Position numbers and translations under genes: made by a program | The notes under the pieces: generated by a model | Told to the model about the DNA's origin: nothing | Databases searched by the model: none | What the model saw: the letters and a program-made list of their open reading frames with translations, nothing else | Source of the DNA: Zeus faber | Taxonomy: Eukaryota; Chordata; Actinopteri; Zeiformes; Zeidae | NCBI GenBank assembly: GCA_960531495.1 | Contig: OY482854.1 | Location: 30,844,729-30,908,728, forward strand | Length of the DNA: 64,000 nucleotides | Reading direction: 5' to 3' | In this document: positions 44,057-54,965 of the stretch, one piece after another | Numbering within the stretch: the stretch's first letter is position 1 | Layout of the letters: every line of letters begins with the position of its first letter

Positions 44057-44880
44057 GGGAGTTGTGGTGTTGTGGTGTTATGAAGTTGGGTTATTGTGGA
44101 ATTGAGGTGTCGTGGGGTCGTAGTGTTGCGGAGTTGCGGAGTTGTGGAATCGTGATGTCGTGAAGTTGTGGAGTTGTGGTGTGATGTTGTGGTTCTGTGT
44201 AGTGTTGTTGTTGTCATTGTCGTAGAGTTGGTGTTGTTGTGTTGCAGTGTTGTTGAGTTGTGGTGCTGTGGAGTTGTGGTGCTGTGTAGTGTTGGTGTTG
44301 TCGTGGTGTCGTGTTGTGGAGGTGTGGTGTTGTGGCGCCGTGTTGTCGTAGTGTTGTGGTGCTGTGGGCTTGCGGTGTTGTGGTGCTGTGTAGTGTTGGT
44401 GTTGTCGTGGTGTTGTGTTGTGGGGTTGACGTGTTGTGGTGCTGTGTAGTGTTGGTGTTGTGTTGTGTGGTGTTGTGGTGCTGTGTAGTGTTGCTGTTGT
44501 CGTGGTGTTGTGGAGTTGTGGTGTTGAGGTGCTGTGTAGTTTCAGTGTTGCTGTGGGGTTGTGGTGTTGGAGTGCCATGTAGTGTTGGTGGTGTTGAGGT
44601 GCTGAGTAGTGTCGGTGGTGTGTCGTTGAGGTGAAGTGTAGTGTTGGTGGAGTTGTGGGGATGTGGTGTTGAGATGCTGTGTAGTGTCGGTGGTGTTGCA
44701 GAGTTGTGGTGTTGAGGTGCTGTGTAGTGTTGGGTGGTGCTGTGGGGATGTGGTGTTGAGGTGCAGTGTAGTGTCGGTGGTGTTGCAGAGTTGTGGTGTT
44801 GAGGTGCTGTGTAGTGTCGGTGGTACTGTGGGGTTGAGGTGTTGGTGGTGCTGTGTAGCGTTGGTGGAGCTGTGGTGTAG
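44057..44880 (+). repeat. GTTGTGGTG-type array, about 820 bp
   Basis: Words GTTGTGGTGTTG, GTGCTGTGTAGTGT and GGTGTTGAGGTGC recur. The marker GTCGGTGGTGTTGCAGAG lies at 44,686 and 44,773, an 87-bp duplication. The strand is G/T-rich with almost no C runs. Long frames on both strands are low-complexity shadows. Confidence 0.94.
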
Positions 44881-45556
44881 CGCATCCACCGCCAGTAGCA
44901 TAATCCAGTCCGTGAAGTCTCATGGACGAGATGGATGCGCTTGTGTTGAATGGAGCCCGTGCACTGTACTACAGTCCCTCTTCACCATCACTTTACCATT
45001 GAAGACGACGCCCCGGAGCCGTCTTTTACGGACGGGAATTAAAACGGAACAATAACGGAAACACGCGGCTGCGGCGAGCGGATCACTCCGCACTCGGAGG
45101 AACGTAATTAAATCATTTCCATTAACCAGCAGCACTCCACACTCTCTGATCAAAACACACTCTGTGCCGGGAAAAGTGGCTCCGCGTTCTGAAAGGAAGC
45201 TTGATTAGTTCTCGGCGCTGGAGGCTCGCTTTCTCCGGGAGATTCGTCGCCCGGCGGAACTTTAGACCGCCGAGAATCCAAGATGGAGGTTTGATTGTGC
45301 TGGACGGAGCCCGGAGGTGTGAACTCCATTCCAGGCTCAGAGAGTCCACGTTTCCATACGTCCCGTCCGTCCCGGCGAGCGGATCCGCACGCTTGACTCC
45401 AAATCAAACCCCGGGGCGGAATTTCACTTTCCGAACCAGGATTTCCCAACCAACATCTGATTCAGCCTCCAGGCAGATGAGATTCAGCGTCCGAATGAAA
45501 CCAAGCGCATTTGACAGGAGCGATCAAACAAATGTGTCGGAAAATGCCACCAATGC
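44881..45556. other. Complex sequence, no gene seen
   Basis: GC-moderate, non-repetitive, with overlapping frames of at most 122 codons on both strands and no recognised domain. Confidence 0.5.
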
Positions 45557-45610
45557 TTTTACCGAGTAAAGAGTCCAATCTCCAAAAAGAGACGATTTTT
45601 TCATCACTAT
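45557..45610 (-). repeat. GAGTCG-family dispersed repeat, copy 10 (5' end only)
   Basis: On the plus strand: TACCGAGTAAAGAGTC, AATCTCCAAAAAGAG, then TTTTTTCATCACTATG. In reverse complement it gives the family start ATAGTGATGAAAA followed by CTCTTTTTGGAGATT. Confidence 0.6.
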
Positions 45611-45693
45611 GCAGTGTATATACTGTAAAACAGGCTTTGTTGTTTTTTTGTATACACTTTCTGTGTATTCTAAAGCAAAATTATATACAACAG

Positions 45694-46006
45694 CAGTGGT
45701 TCCAAAACCCAGGTGCCAGACCCCCAAAGTGAGTCGCCAGAGAACGCGGGGGTGGTCGCCGGGCTTTGAGGCGAATGTTTCCGAGTCGTCAAATATCAGC
45801 GTCTAAGAATATGTTCTCATTTATTTTACGCCCCAAAAACCTCGTCCTCTCTACCGTGAAAATAGAGCAAACGCAGATGAAAACGACCGGCGAGCGCCAA
45901 TAAATACATGAATAAACCCAAAAAGAAAGTATGTCATCCTCTAACTAGGGGAGTCTCAGACTGAATCTGTTTGGTCTCTGAGGAAGGAAGAGGTTGGGAA
46001 CCCACG
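45694..46006. mobile_element. hAT-like MITE, about 313 bp
   Basis: The left end reads CAGTGGTTCCAAAACCCAGG and the right end, reversed, CGTGGGTTCCCAACC. The interior CCCCCAAAGTGAGTCGCCAG is of a type common in short hAT elements. The flanking octamers TACAACAG (45,686-45,693) and TTCTACAG (46,007-46,014) agree at 6 of 8 positions, compatible with a decayed 8-bp target duplication. No transposase is present. Confidence 0.55.
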
Positions 46007-46049
46007 TTCTACAGAATGACATCACACGATGACATCACACGGCCGGACC

Positions 46050-46190
46050 AGTGATGACAGGTTTGTCTCTTTTTTTGGGGGGATTCGGCTCTTTACGAGT
46101 GAGTCGGTACAAAAGAGTCGTGCGTTGGATTCAGTCCGTCTAACAAGTCAGAAAAGTCGGTTTGGCACAGAGCTGCGCCGGTCAGACGCC
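46050..46190 (+). repeat. GAGTCG-family dispersed repeat, copy 11 (5' part only)
   Basis: AGTGATGACAGGTTTGTCTC, GGATTCGGCTCTTTACGAG, TGAGTCGGTACAAAAGAGTC and AAGTCGGTTTGGCACAGAGC. It stops before the GTGAATGGAATT segment. Confidence 0.65.
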
Positions 46191-46365
46191 ACCAAAGTTA
46201 CTGAACTCCAACAAAGTCATCACATCCGGCTAATTACACGTTCGCCAGCAGGCGCCAGAACTACCGCCATAAATCCCTTGACATTAATTGGATTTGATGC
46301 CAAATTTCGCCGTCGTTAACAACTCGGGTGACGAGGCCTCGGCTCCGCGCGTAAACACAAACACC

Positions 46366-46437
46366 TCCGTCTCCATCCCTCCCTCTCCCCTCCCTCCCTC
46401 CCTCCCTCCCTCCCTCTCCCCTCCCTCTTTCTCTCGT
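46366..46437 (+). repeat. (CCCT)n polypyrimidine tract
   Basis: CCCTCCCTCTCCCCTCCC-type words over about 70 bp. Confidence 0.93.
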
Positions 46438-46770
46438 CCGCCCACTCTAAACCTCTCCCCGATCCCCTCTATTTGATCACGTACACGCCGGCGACGTGTA
46501 GCGCCTCGCAATCATCCGTGGGAGGTCATGGCGGGTTTCTAAAGCCCCGAGCCGGGAGAGAGAAGGGAGGAGAAGGAGAAGAAAAAGGAGGAAAAGGAGA
46601 CGCTTGGCTGGCCTGACGCCACAGAACAAGCCACCAAACCCTGGGCTAATTGGAATCGGCCTTGGAAGAAACAAAAACCACAAAAACCACAAAAACCACA
46701 CACACAGCGGCAGCGACATAACAAGGATCCACAGAGAAGGAGGAGGCGGAGAAACGTCCCTCGAACCACT
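46438..46770. other. Complex sequence, no gene seen
   Basis: A purine-rich stretch AGAAGGAGGAGAAGG lies at about 46,565-46,600, and a short (ACCACAAAA)n at 46,675-46,700. Confidence 0.5.
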
Positions 46771-46786
46771 CTAATCCGGGGCCTCC

Positions 46787-46821
<35 letters not shown>

Positions 46822-47432
46822 CTTCTCTCCCTCTGCCTCCTCCTCTTGCTCCTCCTCTTGCTTCTCCTCCTCTCCCTCTGCCTCTCCCTCCTCCTCCCCT
46901 GCCTCCTCCTCCTCTTCTTCCTCCTCCTCCTCCTCTCCCTCTGCCTCCTCCTCTGCCTCCTCCTCCTCGTCCTCTCCCTCTGCCTCCTCCTCCTCCTCCT
47001 CTCCCTCTGCCTCCTCCTCCTCCTCTTCCTCCTCCTCCTTCCTTCCCTCTGCCTCCTCCACCTCCTCCTCTTCCTCCTCCTCCCATGCCTCCTCCTTCTC
47101 TCCCTCTTCCTCCTCCTCCTCTCCCTCTTCCTCCTCCTCTTCCTCCTCCTCCTTCTCTCCCTCTGCCTCCTCCACCTCCTCGTCTTCCTCCTCCTCCCAT
47201 GCCTCCTCCTCCTCTTCCTCCTCCTCCTCCTCTCCCTCTGCCTCCTCCACCTCCTTCTCCCCCTCTGCCTCCTCCTCCACCTCCTCCTCTTCCTCCTCCT
47301 CCCATGCCTCCTCCACCTCCTTCTCCCCCTCTGCCTCCTCCTCCACCTCCTCCTCTTCCTCCTCCTCCCATGCCTCCTCCTCTTCCTCTTCCTCCTCCTT
47401 CTCTCCCTCTGCCTCCTCCTCCTCCTCCTCAG
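46771..47432 (+). repeat. (CCTCCTCCTCTTCCTCC)n polypyrimidine array, 660 bp
   Basis: CTCCTCCTC triplet blocks are punctuated by CTCCCTCTGCCTCC about every 40-60 bp and by CCATGCCTCC. Purines are rare on the plus strand. All six frames stay open and yield Pro-, Leu-, Ser-, Glu-, Gly- or Arg-rich strings. No gene. Confidence 0.95.
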
Positions 47433-48019
47433 ATGAGTCCCGACCCTGATGCCAGCAGGGGGTTGGTCCCTCCTCGTGGCTCCAGCTGCTCCTTGGAGGA
47501 CTGCATGTGAAAAATGGACGTGATTCCTGGGACTCGGGAAGGAAGGATTGGAGGAGTGTTTATGGAAAGGAGGCGCAGTTGTGCAGAGACTCCATCTTCT
47601 CACCCTTTCTGGGGCCTTCCTGCCGTACTTTTCCAAAGCTCTGTTCTCTGTCGGCCATGTGGAGTTTGTTAATGAGGCTTAAGACAGGGAGACCTGGAAA
47701 CCGCCTGTTGTGATGCGTCCACAGCGCCGCCATCTTGCCACGGTGTCTGATGTGAGCGCTGCTGTAGGACCATGGCGGTTTGAGACCAAATACCAAGTGA
47801 AAATAATCTAAAGTATTATTTATCCATAAGCGTACATGAAAGAACTCTCTTTCTATTCACATATTTTACATATTTCTCTGTCATTAAAAATATCCTTTAA
47901 AATTACAAATATCCTAAAAATGTTATTTTGATCCGTACTTGAAGTGAGCAGAATGGAAATGGAGGTTGGGTTTAGGGTTCTGGCTCAGAACTAGAACTAG
48001 GTTCATCTAGGTTTCTATT
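47433..48019. other. Complex sequence, no gene seen
   Basis: Mixed DNA, AT-rich after 47,790. Nothing recognised. Confidence 0.5.
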
Positions 48020-48740
48020 TCTATAGTAATTCTATGATGTAATACATAAATACATGTAAATATAAATATATAAATGAGTAATGATAGTTTAATAAATACA
48101 TTAATTTTTTTTTATTTTAAAACGTTTTTCAAATGACATTTTTTATTTATTTCAGATCACTTTTATTTCTTCATGCCACATTTCTGTTCCTTATGTGCAA
48201 ATTAACGGGCCGTGGTTATCTCAGATCAGAGCCGGGGACCACCCACACCGCGCTGTCGTTGGCGCTCTCCTACACAACAGCGGTGGTCGCTCGGAGCCGG
48301 TCCTCAGATCCCGATACCTCCTCGGTTGGAGCCAGGGGCCGGTCGGGAGCGAGCCGGTCACGGTGGAGGGCCGCCACCCGGTTCCGCTTGACCAGCCGCA
48401 CCCTGTTGACCACGTCCAGCAGCTGTTCCAGCACAGTGCAAGGGCCGGCCCACTGGCTGGACAGCTTGGGGGAGAGGCCCTCCTTTCCCTCCGGACTGTA
48501 GACACACACCTGGGTCCCGGGGGAAAAGTCAGTTTCCCGGCAACTGGAGTCGTGGGGCCCGCTTCTGTTGGGAACCGGCATCTGTTAAAGCTTGCCCGGT
48601 CAACCCGTGCACCTCCCGCAGGCTTTACGGAGGTTGTGGAGGTACCCCAGGACGGGTCCCCCTGCACTTCCAGCCAGGGGCCCAAACACCAAGTCGACCA
48701 GGGTACGGAGTTTGTGTCCAAACAAAAACGTGCGGAGTGC
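48020..48740 (-). mobile_element. 3' end of a Ty3/gypsy-like element (minus), left half of a head-to-head pair
   Basis: Minus strand: the C-terminal part of a gypsy Pol (integrase tail) from about 48,735 down to about 48,270, then 3' non-coding DNA down to about 48,020. The distal 400 bp are matched in reverse by 48,780-49,170, including the non-coding words TTAATTTGCA, AAATGTGG and CTGAAATAAATAAAAA. Confidence 0.75.
48270..48735 (-). pseudogene. Gypsy-type pol fragment, integrase C-terminal region
   Basis: In minus-strand frames: LFGHKLRTLVDLVFGPLAG near the 5' end (compare the ELMFGRE...VDLVFGP region of gypsy integrases), then YLHNLRKACGR, then VCVYSPEGKEGLSPKL, QWAGPCTVLEQLLDVVN and LHRDRLAPDRPLAP. 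The last part is the conserved C-terminal tail of gypsy-like Pol in fish. The pieces lie in different frames, so the fragment is dead. Integrase would insert element DNA into the genome; the catalytic core and all upstream enzymes are missing. Confidence 0.75.
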
Positions 48741-49170
48741 AAAGTGAGACTAGCCTAGAGCTTATGTTTGGACACGAACAAGAACTGGACAGGGTGCGGC
48801 TGGTCAAGTGGAACCGGGTGGCGGCCCTCGACCGTGTCCGGCTCGCTCCCGACCGGCCCCTGGCTCCAACCGAGGAGGTATCGGTTTCTGAGGACCAGGT
48901 CCGAGCGATTACCGCTGTTGTTTTAGGAGAGTGCCGGCTCCACCTCTCTCCGCCGGCTCTCAATCTGTGAGATAACCACACCCCATTAATTTGCATATTA
49001 GGATTGGAAATGTGGAATTATGAAATAAAAGTCCCTGAAATAAATAAAAATAGTCTTTTGAAAACTTCCTTTTTAAAATAAAACTATTTATTCATTTAAC
49101 CCTATAACTAAATTGACTTATTTATATATTTATATTTATATATATTTAGATATTTATTGCCTCGGTTATT
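48741..49170 (+). mobile_element. 3' end of the same Ty3/gypsy-like element (plus), right half of the head-to-head pair
   Basis: The plus strand reads SLELMFGHEQ at about 48,755 and joins almost at once to DRVRLVKWNRVAAL and RLAPDRPLAPTEEV. About 430 bp present in the left copy (the YLHNLRK to QWAGPC part) are therefore deleted here. The non-coding tail then follows as in the left copy. The pair meets at about 48,740 around TGTCCAAACA...GTTTGGACA. Confidence 0.7.
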
Positions 49171-49656
49171 TATTTCAGGGTTTATTTCAGATGCCTACTT
49201 ATTTTATATAATTATTTATTTATTATTGATTAAATGGCATTCCATAGCATTGGTATCAATATTATTTTGACACTAATTCCAGTTGTTGTCGCTTCCGCTG
49301 GGACCCAGGTCCAACATCTCAGCTGGAGCTCCAGGGTTTGTCTCAGAAAGGAATCTTCTCTGCGTGAGCACAAAATGTCAATGCGAGGGCGGGGCAAGGA
49401 GAGAGGGGGCGGGGCTATTTGTCGTTTGATTGACATGCAGTTGCATTATTTTTAGTTTTTGGGATTTCCTCCGTCCTGGCAGGAAATCAATTACTTTAGG
49501 TCTTATCAGCGGAGTGTGGATTGGTTCTGGAGGTTTGAGATAAGACGAGCTTTGGGAACCTTCAAGGAGCCGAGGCTGCAACTTCTGGCTCCTCAGGTTT
49601 CAGCCGATCCCCTAAAAAATTACCATTTACCATTGATATTTTGTTTATTTCATCAT

Positions 49657-49659
<3 letters not shown>
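49171..49659. other. Complex sequence, no gene seen
   Basis: AT-rich at first, then mixed. Nothing recognised. Confidence 0.5.

Positions 49660-49702
<43 letters not shown>
49660..49702. repeat. (TA)n microsatellite
   Basis: About 21 TA units. Confidence 0.96.
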
Positions 49703-49707
<5 letters not shown>

Positions 49708-50087
49708 TTTTTATATATATTTCTGTATTGTATTTTTCAGCTTTTTATCTTTTTTCTTTTTATTTTTTTTGTACTTTTTATTCTCTTTCCCTTTATTATC
49801 GGGGGTCCAGCCCTTATTCATTTTGTTCATGTAAAATAGACCCCGTGGTGCATGGATGTCATGGAACCGATGAACTCAGGAACTTGCTGAATGGGATTTG
49901 TATTCGGGATAGTTCAGACATGCCTTTGCTAAGTTTGATACAGATCGGTCCATTTTTGTGGAATAAGTTAGTACAAAACTGTGTTGTTTTTTTTTTTAAT
50001 CATCTCCGCAACAGCATGCAAACGCAAGATGGCGGTGTGCACAGGTCAGGTGATAGCGCTGCAGTTCACTGATTGGTCATAGACAAT
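49703..50087. other. T-rich then complex sequence, no gene seen
   Basis: T-rich to about 49,820. The part at 49,840-49,990 (GACATGCCTTTGCTAAGTTT, ATACAGATCGGTC) is non-repetitive. No exon recognised. Confidence 0.5.
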
Positions 50088-51250
50088 CAACCACCACCAC
50101 CAACAAGCACCACCACCACCAACAGCCAGCACCGACAACAGCAACCACCACCACCACCAACAAGCACCGCCACCAACAGCCAGCACCAACAACAACAACA
50201 ACCACCACCACCAACAGCCAGCACCAACAACAGCAACCACCACCACCACCAACAAGCAACACCACCAACAGCCAGCACCCACAACAACAATCAACAACAC
50301 CACCACCAACAAGCACCACCACCTACAGCCAGCACCAACCACAACAACCACCCCCACCACTAACAACAACAACCACAAACACTAGGAAACACCACCCCAA
50401 CAGCAACCGCCACCCGCAACAAGTACCACCACCATCAACAACAGCCACCAACAACCACCAACAACAGCCACCAACACCACCAACAGCCAGCACCCACAAC
50501 AACAATCAACAACACCACCACCAACAAGCACCACCAACAACAGCCACCAACAACCACCAACAACCACCAACAAAAGCCACCAACAACCACAACCACCACC
50601 AACAAAAACAGCCACCAACAACCACCACCAACAACAACTGCCACCACCAACAAGCACCACCACTCACCAACAACAACAACCACCGCACGCACTAACAACA
50701 ACCATTAACAAGCCCTGCCACCAACAACCACCAACACTAAAAACCACCACCCCAACAGCCAGCACCAAGAACAAGCACCACCTGCCACCAGCAACAAGCC
50801 CCACCACCACTTACAAGCACCGCCACCAACAACAGCCGGAACCAACAACCCCCACCAGCAACAAGCACCACCACCATCAACAAGAGCCACCAACAACCAC
50901 CAACAACAGCCACCAACAACAACAACCACCACCCCCAATAGCCACCAACCAACACCACCAACAACAACTGCCACCACCACCAACAAGCACCACCACCAAC
51001 ATCAGCCACCAACAACAACAACCACCGCCAACACTAACAACACCAACTATCAACAAGCACTGCCACCAACAACCACCAACACTAACAACCACCACCCCAA
51101 CAGCCGGCACCAACAACAACAGCCACCAGCAACAAGCACCACCACCACTAACAAGCACCGCCACCAACAACCACCAACACTAACAACCACCACCCCAACA
51201 GCCGGCACCAACAACCCCAACCAGCAACAGCAACAAACAACAACAAACAG
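50088..51250 (+). repeat. CAACAACCACCACC array, 1.16 kb
   Basis: Built from CCACCAACAACAGCC, CAACAAGCACCACC and CCAGCACCAAC words. A longer block starting GCCACCAACAACCACCAAC lies at 51,062 and 51,160 (98-bp spacing), with a relative near 50,717. The minus strand reads Val/Gly/Leu/Trp-rich strings over about 100 codons. No gene. Confidence 0.95.
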
Positions 51251-51324
51251 AGCAGACTATGTAAGAGTTTCATTGTAACAGCTGTTATCAGCTCGCTCGC
51301 CTGCAGTCAGCAAACTATTGAGGA

Positions 51325-51337
51325 GTTGCTAGGCAAC
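51325..51337. promoter_or_regulatory. Perfect RFX X-box palindrome
   Basis: GTTGCTAGGCAAC, identical to 31,051-31,063. It sits in the short unique gap between two large arrays. Confidence 0.5.
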
Positions 51338-51364
51338 ACTTCTGTTGCCTTAAACCACCAACCA

Positions 51365-52661
51365 ACTCCTCCTCTCCTCCTCTCTGCTCTCACTTCTTTT
51401 CTCCTCCTCTCTGCTCCTCCTCCCTGCTCCTCTCCTTCTCCTATCTGCTCCTCTACTCTTCCGCTCTGTTCCTCCTCTGTGCTCCTCTACTCCTCCTCCC
51501 TGCTCCTCTCCTCCTCCCTTCTGCTCCTCTCCTCCTCCTCCCGTCTCCTCTCCTCCTCTCTGCTCCTCTCCTCCTCCTCTCTGCTCCTCTCCTCCTCCTC
51601 CCGTCTCCTCTCCTCCTCTCTGCTCCTCTACTCCTCCTCCCTGCCCCTCTACTCCTCCTCTCTGCTCCTCTCCTCCTCCTCCCGTCTCCTCTCCTCCTCT
51701 CTGCTCCTCTACTCCTCCTCCTCTGCTCCTCTACTCCTCCTCCCTGCTCCTCTACTCCTCCTCCCTGCTCCTCTACTCCTCCTCCCTGCTCCTTTCCTCC
51801 TCCTCTCTGCTCCTCTACTCCTCCTCCCAGCTCCTCTCCTCCTCCTCTGCTCCTCTACTCCTCCTCCCTGCTCCTCTACTCCTCCTCCCTGCTCCTCTAC
51901 TCCTCCTCTGCTCCTCTACTCCTCCTCTGCTCCTCTACTCCTCCTCCTCTGCTCCTCTCCTCCTCCTCTCTGCTCCTCTACTCCTCCTCCCTGCTCCTCT
52001 CCTCCTCCTCTGCTCCTCTACTCCTCCTCCCTGCTCCTCTACTCCTCCTCTGCTCCTCTACTCCTCCTCTGCTCCTCTACTCCTCCTCCTCTGCTCCTCT
52101 ACTCCTCCTCCCTGCTCCTCTACTCCTCCTCCCTGCTCCTCTACTCCTCCTCCCTGCTCCTCTACTCCTCCTCCCTGCTCCTCTACTCCTCCTCCCTGCT
52201 CCTCTACTCCTCCTCCCTGCTCCTCTACTCCTCCTCTCTGCTCCTCTCCTCCTCCTCTGCTCCTCTACTCCTCCTCCCTGCTCCTCTACTCCTCCTCTCT
52301 GCTCCTCTCCTCCTCCCTGCTCCTCTACTCCTCCTCTCTGCTCCTCTCCTCCTCCTCTCTGCTCCTCTACTCCTCCTCCCTGCTCCTCTACTCCTCCTCC
52401 CTGCTCCTCTACTCCTCCTCCCTGCTCCTCTACTCCTCCTCCCTGCTCCTCTACTCCTCCTCTCTGCTCCTCTCCTCCTCCTCTGCTCCTCTACTCCTCC
52501 TCCCTGCTCCTCTCCTCCTCCTCTCTGCTCCTCTCCTCCCCCCTGCTCCTCTCCTCCTCCCTGCTCCTCTACTCCTCCTCCCTGCTCCTCTCCTCCTCCT
52601 CTCTGCTCCTCTCCTCCTCCCTGCTCCTCTCCTCCTCTCTGCTCCTCCTCTCCCTCTCTCA
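51365..52661 (+). repeat. CTCCTCCTC(C)CTGCTCCTCTA minisatellite, about 1.3 kb
   Basis: A 21-bp unit alternating CTGCTCCTCTACTCCTCC with 18-bp and 24-bp variants, about 60 copies. Because the lengths are multiples of 3, a 465-codon frame of Ser/Leu/Pro/Tyr stays open. Low-complexity composition, absence of a gene context and an equally open minus strand argue against coding. Purines are rare on the plus strand. Confidence 0.95.
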
Positions 52662-52749
52662 TCTTCTCTGCTCTAATTACATCGCAATTAAATTGTGATT
52701 ACAAATCATTTTATTTTAAATAGAGACTGACTAAGGTGACAAGATCCAT

Positions 52750-52774
52750 CTGTCTGTCTGTCTGTCTGTCTGCC

Positions 52775-52827
<53 letters not shown>

Positions 52828-52838
52828 GCCTGTCTGTC
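52750..52838 (+). repeat. (CTGT)n microsatellite
   Basis: About 22 CTGT units with two CTGC interruptions. Confidence 0.96.
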
Positions 52839-52993
52839 CATTCACCCATCTGCCCATTGTTCTATCATTTTATCTTATTTTAGCTTCATATTTTATAACT
52901 TAGCAGTTTTGCAGATTTGTGTCATACTTACACCTTGATGTGAATTCATATGAAATATAATTTAATCAATGGATTGTGATTCTATTTGTATGT

Positions 52994-53125
52994 CTGTCTC
53001 CCTGTCTGTCTCTCTGTTTCCCGCTCCTCTCTTCTTCTGTCTCCCTGTCTGTCTCTCTATCTGTTTCCTGTCCCTCTCTTCTTCTGTCTCCCTGTCTGTC
53101 TCTCTATCTGTTTCCTGCCCCACCT
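52994..53125 (+). repeat. Triple 43-47-bp repeat (GTCTCCCTGTCTGTCTCTCT)
   Basis: The phrase begins at 52,996, 53,039 and 53,086, each time followed by CTGTTTCC and CTCTCTTCTT. Confidence 0.88.
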
Positions 53126-54825
53126 CTTCACTAGAAGCTCCACTTATTTATCGGAGGATTTACCGTTTTTAAGGAGCAGGAGCAGAAGGTAATCTGTGAA
53201 GCTCCACCTTTTCCTGCAGATCTTCTTAAGCCGCTGAGCGTTGTCCAGGCGCTGAATAACACCTTGGAACTGAACATCTAATTTCCTCTGCCTCCTCCAC
53301 CTCCTCCTCCTCCCTCTCCTCCTCCTCCTTCACCTCCTCCTCCATGTTGTTTTCTGTGTTCCCCTCCTCGCGGCGTCACTCGGCACTTTGGTGGCGGTGG
53401 CTTCCCAGCGTGGAGGGACTGATCGCAGCGCTCTGAGTTTCAGCTGCTGTGCGATCACCATCAGAACCTCCTGCTGTGAGGAGAATAGCCCCAGCGGATG
53501 GAGCCTGTCTCACGGTCTCAGCACCTGGATTAGAGATGCTGTAAATACTCTGACCGACTGAATGTTGAAAAGCACAGCGATATGATCAGCGATATGATGA
53601 GAAAAATGGAAAACCGTTGTGGGACCACGGCCCTGCCAGCCTGCAGTGCACGTGGAAAGACATTTAAAATCTGTCCTCTCAATAAAATCACTACCTCACG
53701 GGTGTTGGCGTGAATAACAACAATGCAAATCTTTCCACCTGAGTTGAACTTACATTGAAGAACACACATCGAAGGGACTGAGGTCCATCAGACTGAACGT
53801 CATGGTAATGCAGGTGTGACTTCAGAGCAGATGAAAAGATCCCTTTGGGACGGTATTGGTATGACAGGACCAGGCCAGCAATGTCGGTATTACTCGGCAC
53901 AACAGTCATTTTCGGTGCTGTCCCGGATGGTAATGAAACATTTGTTTGTGGATTTTACGGGAAAGGTAAAGTCTTCCAAGACTCTTTCAAGCACCGGTGT
54001 ATTCGTCACTATGACTTGACTCTTGGGCGTCAACATGTCTTCCCCAACATCAACACAAGGGCAAAACAAGTCAAACGTCCAGTCATTGGACGACGGAGAA
54101 ACTATATAAGACTTATATCTGTTTACTAGGACTCCAATCCAATCCAATCACCATTATGGCCATTCGGGACGGGATCAAAACATCGAACGTGCTCTGGAAT
54201 AGTTTTATTGACAGGAAGCTGACCATCAGATGATTCAAGTGGGGTGTGGCGTGTCACAAATCCTGTAAGCTGAGGAGCGTGTTCCTACCTTTTTGGGTGT
54301 GGAGTCATGTCTGAAGCGAACACTTTTCCATCTTGCTCGGAAGGAAATGAAATGCATCGCCTCCGTCTGTGTTTTGGCAGCGATTTCAGAAGCTGTAAAC
54401 AGCTCGAGTTTTACAGAAAAAGCTCTTATGACGTCAAGCACTTTTGTATCAGCTGAACCAATCATGACGGAGAAACGGCTGAAGGTTTGCCAAAACAACA
54501 ACCAACCCAACAACAAAGACAGACGAGAAGAAACTGAAAAAGAATGATAAAGTGCTCGTTGAAAGGATAGCTGTGACAATGAGTGAATCTATGGAGCTGC
54601 ACTGAACTGAAATCCATTGTCAGGGATAGTGTGAGCTGTCTTTTACCACTGGCCCAAAAACTGCTTTGACAGAGCCTTTTGGACTCAGGAAGGTGCTACT
54701 CAAACCAGCACTCTGTTGGTTAAAGGGGGTTGTTTGGATGCTCCACTCCTGGCCTCTGCGATCAATACGAGACGGACAAAGGTGTTTGCAAAACTCTGAG
54801 GGACTGCCATTTGCTCTGGACATGG
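53126..54825. other. 1.7 kb of complex sequence, no gene recognised
   Basis: A short (CTCCTCCTC)n lies at 53,285-53,345. Frames of up to 114 codons overlap on both strands. I considered the 53,816-54,129 frames for an exon, but they overlap in conflicting frames and match no domain I know. Confidence 0.45.
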
Positions 54826-54965
54826 TGGCCCTGAGTCCTTGGCCCTCCGTGGCCCTGACTTCTTGGCCCTCCGTGGCCCTCCTTGGCCCTCCTTGGCCCT
54901 CGTGGCCCTCGTGGCCCTCTTTGGCCCTTTTTGGCCCTCCTTGGCCCTCAGTGGCCATCTTTGGC
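54826..54965 (+). repeat. 9-10-bp minisatellite (TTGGCCCTCC)n
   Basis: About 14 units of TTGGCCCTCC, GTGGCCCTC and similar. Confidence 0.93.

Noticed and set aside
44078..44923. 281-codon His/Thr/Pro-rich minus-strand frame
   Set aside because: It is the complement of the GTTGTGGTG array.
46539..47636. 365-codon Arg-rich frame and parallel Gly- and Glu-rich frames on the minus strand
   Set aside because: All come from the polypyrimidine array; three frames open at once is a low-complexity effect.
48680..48740. Plus-strand reading DQGTEFVSK as an integrase catalytic motif
   Set aside because: The same bases on the minus strand read LFGHKLRTLVDLVFGP, which fits gypsy integrase and is in line with the rest of the minus-strand fragment; the plus reading is coincidence.
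51326..52723. 465-codon Ser/Leu/Pro/Tyr frame
   Set aside because: It is the reading of a CTCCTCCTC minisatellite with unit lengths divisible by 3; the minus strand also reads through.
53816..54129. Possible short exon or gene fragment
   Set aside because: Overlapping frames on both strands, no domain recognised, no splice-site support.
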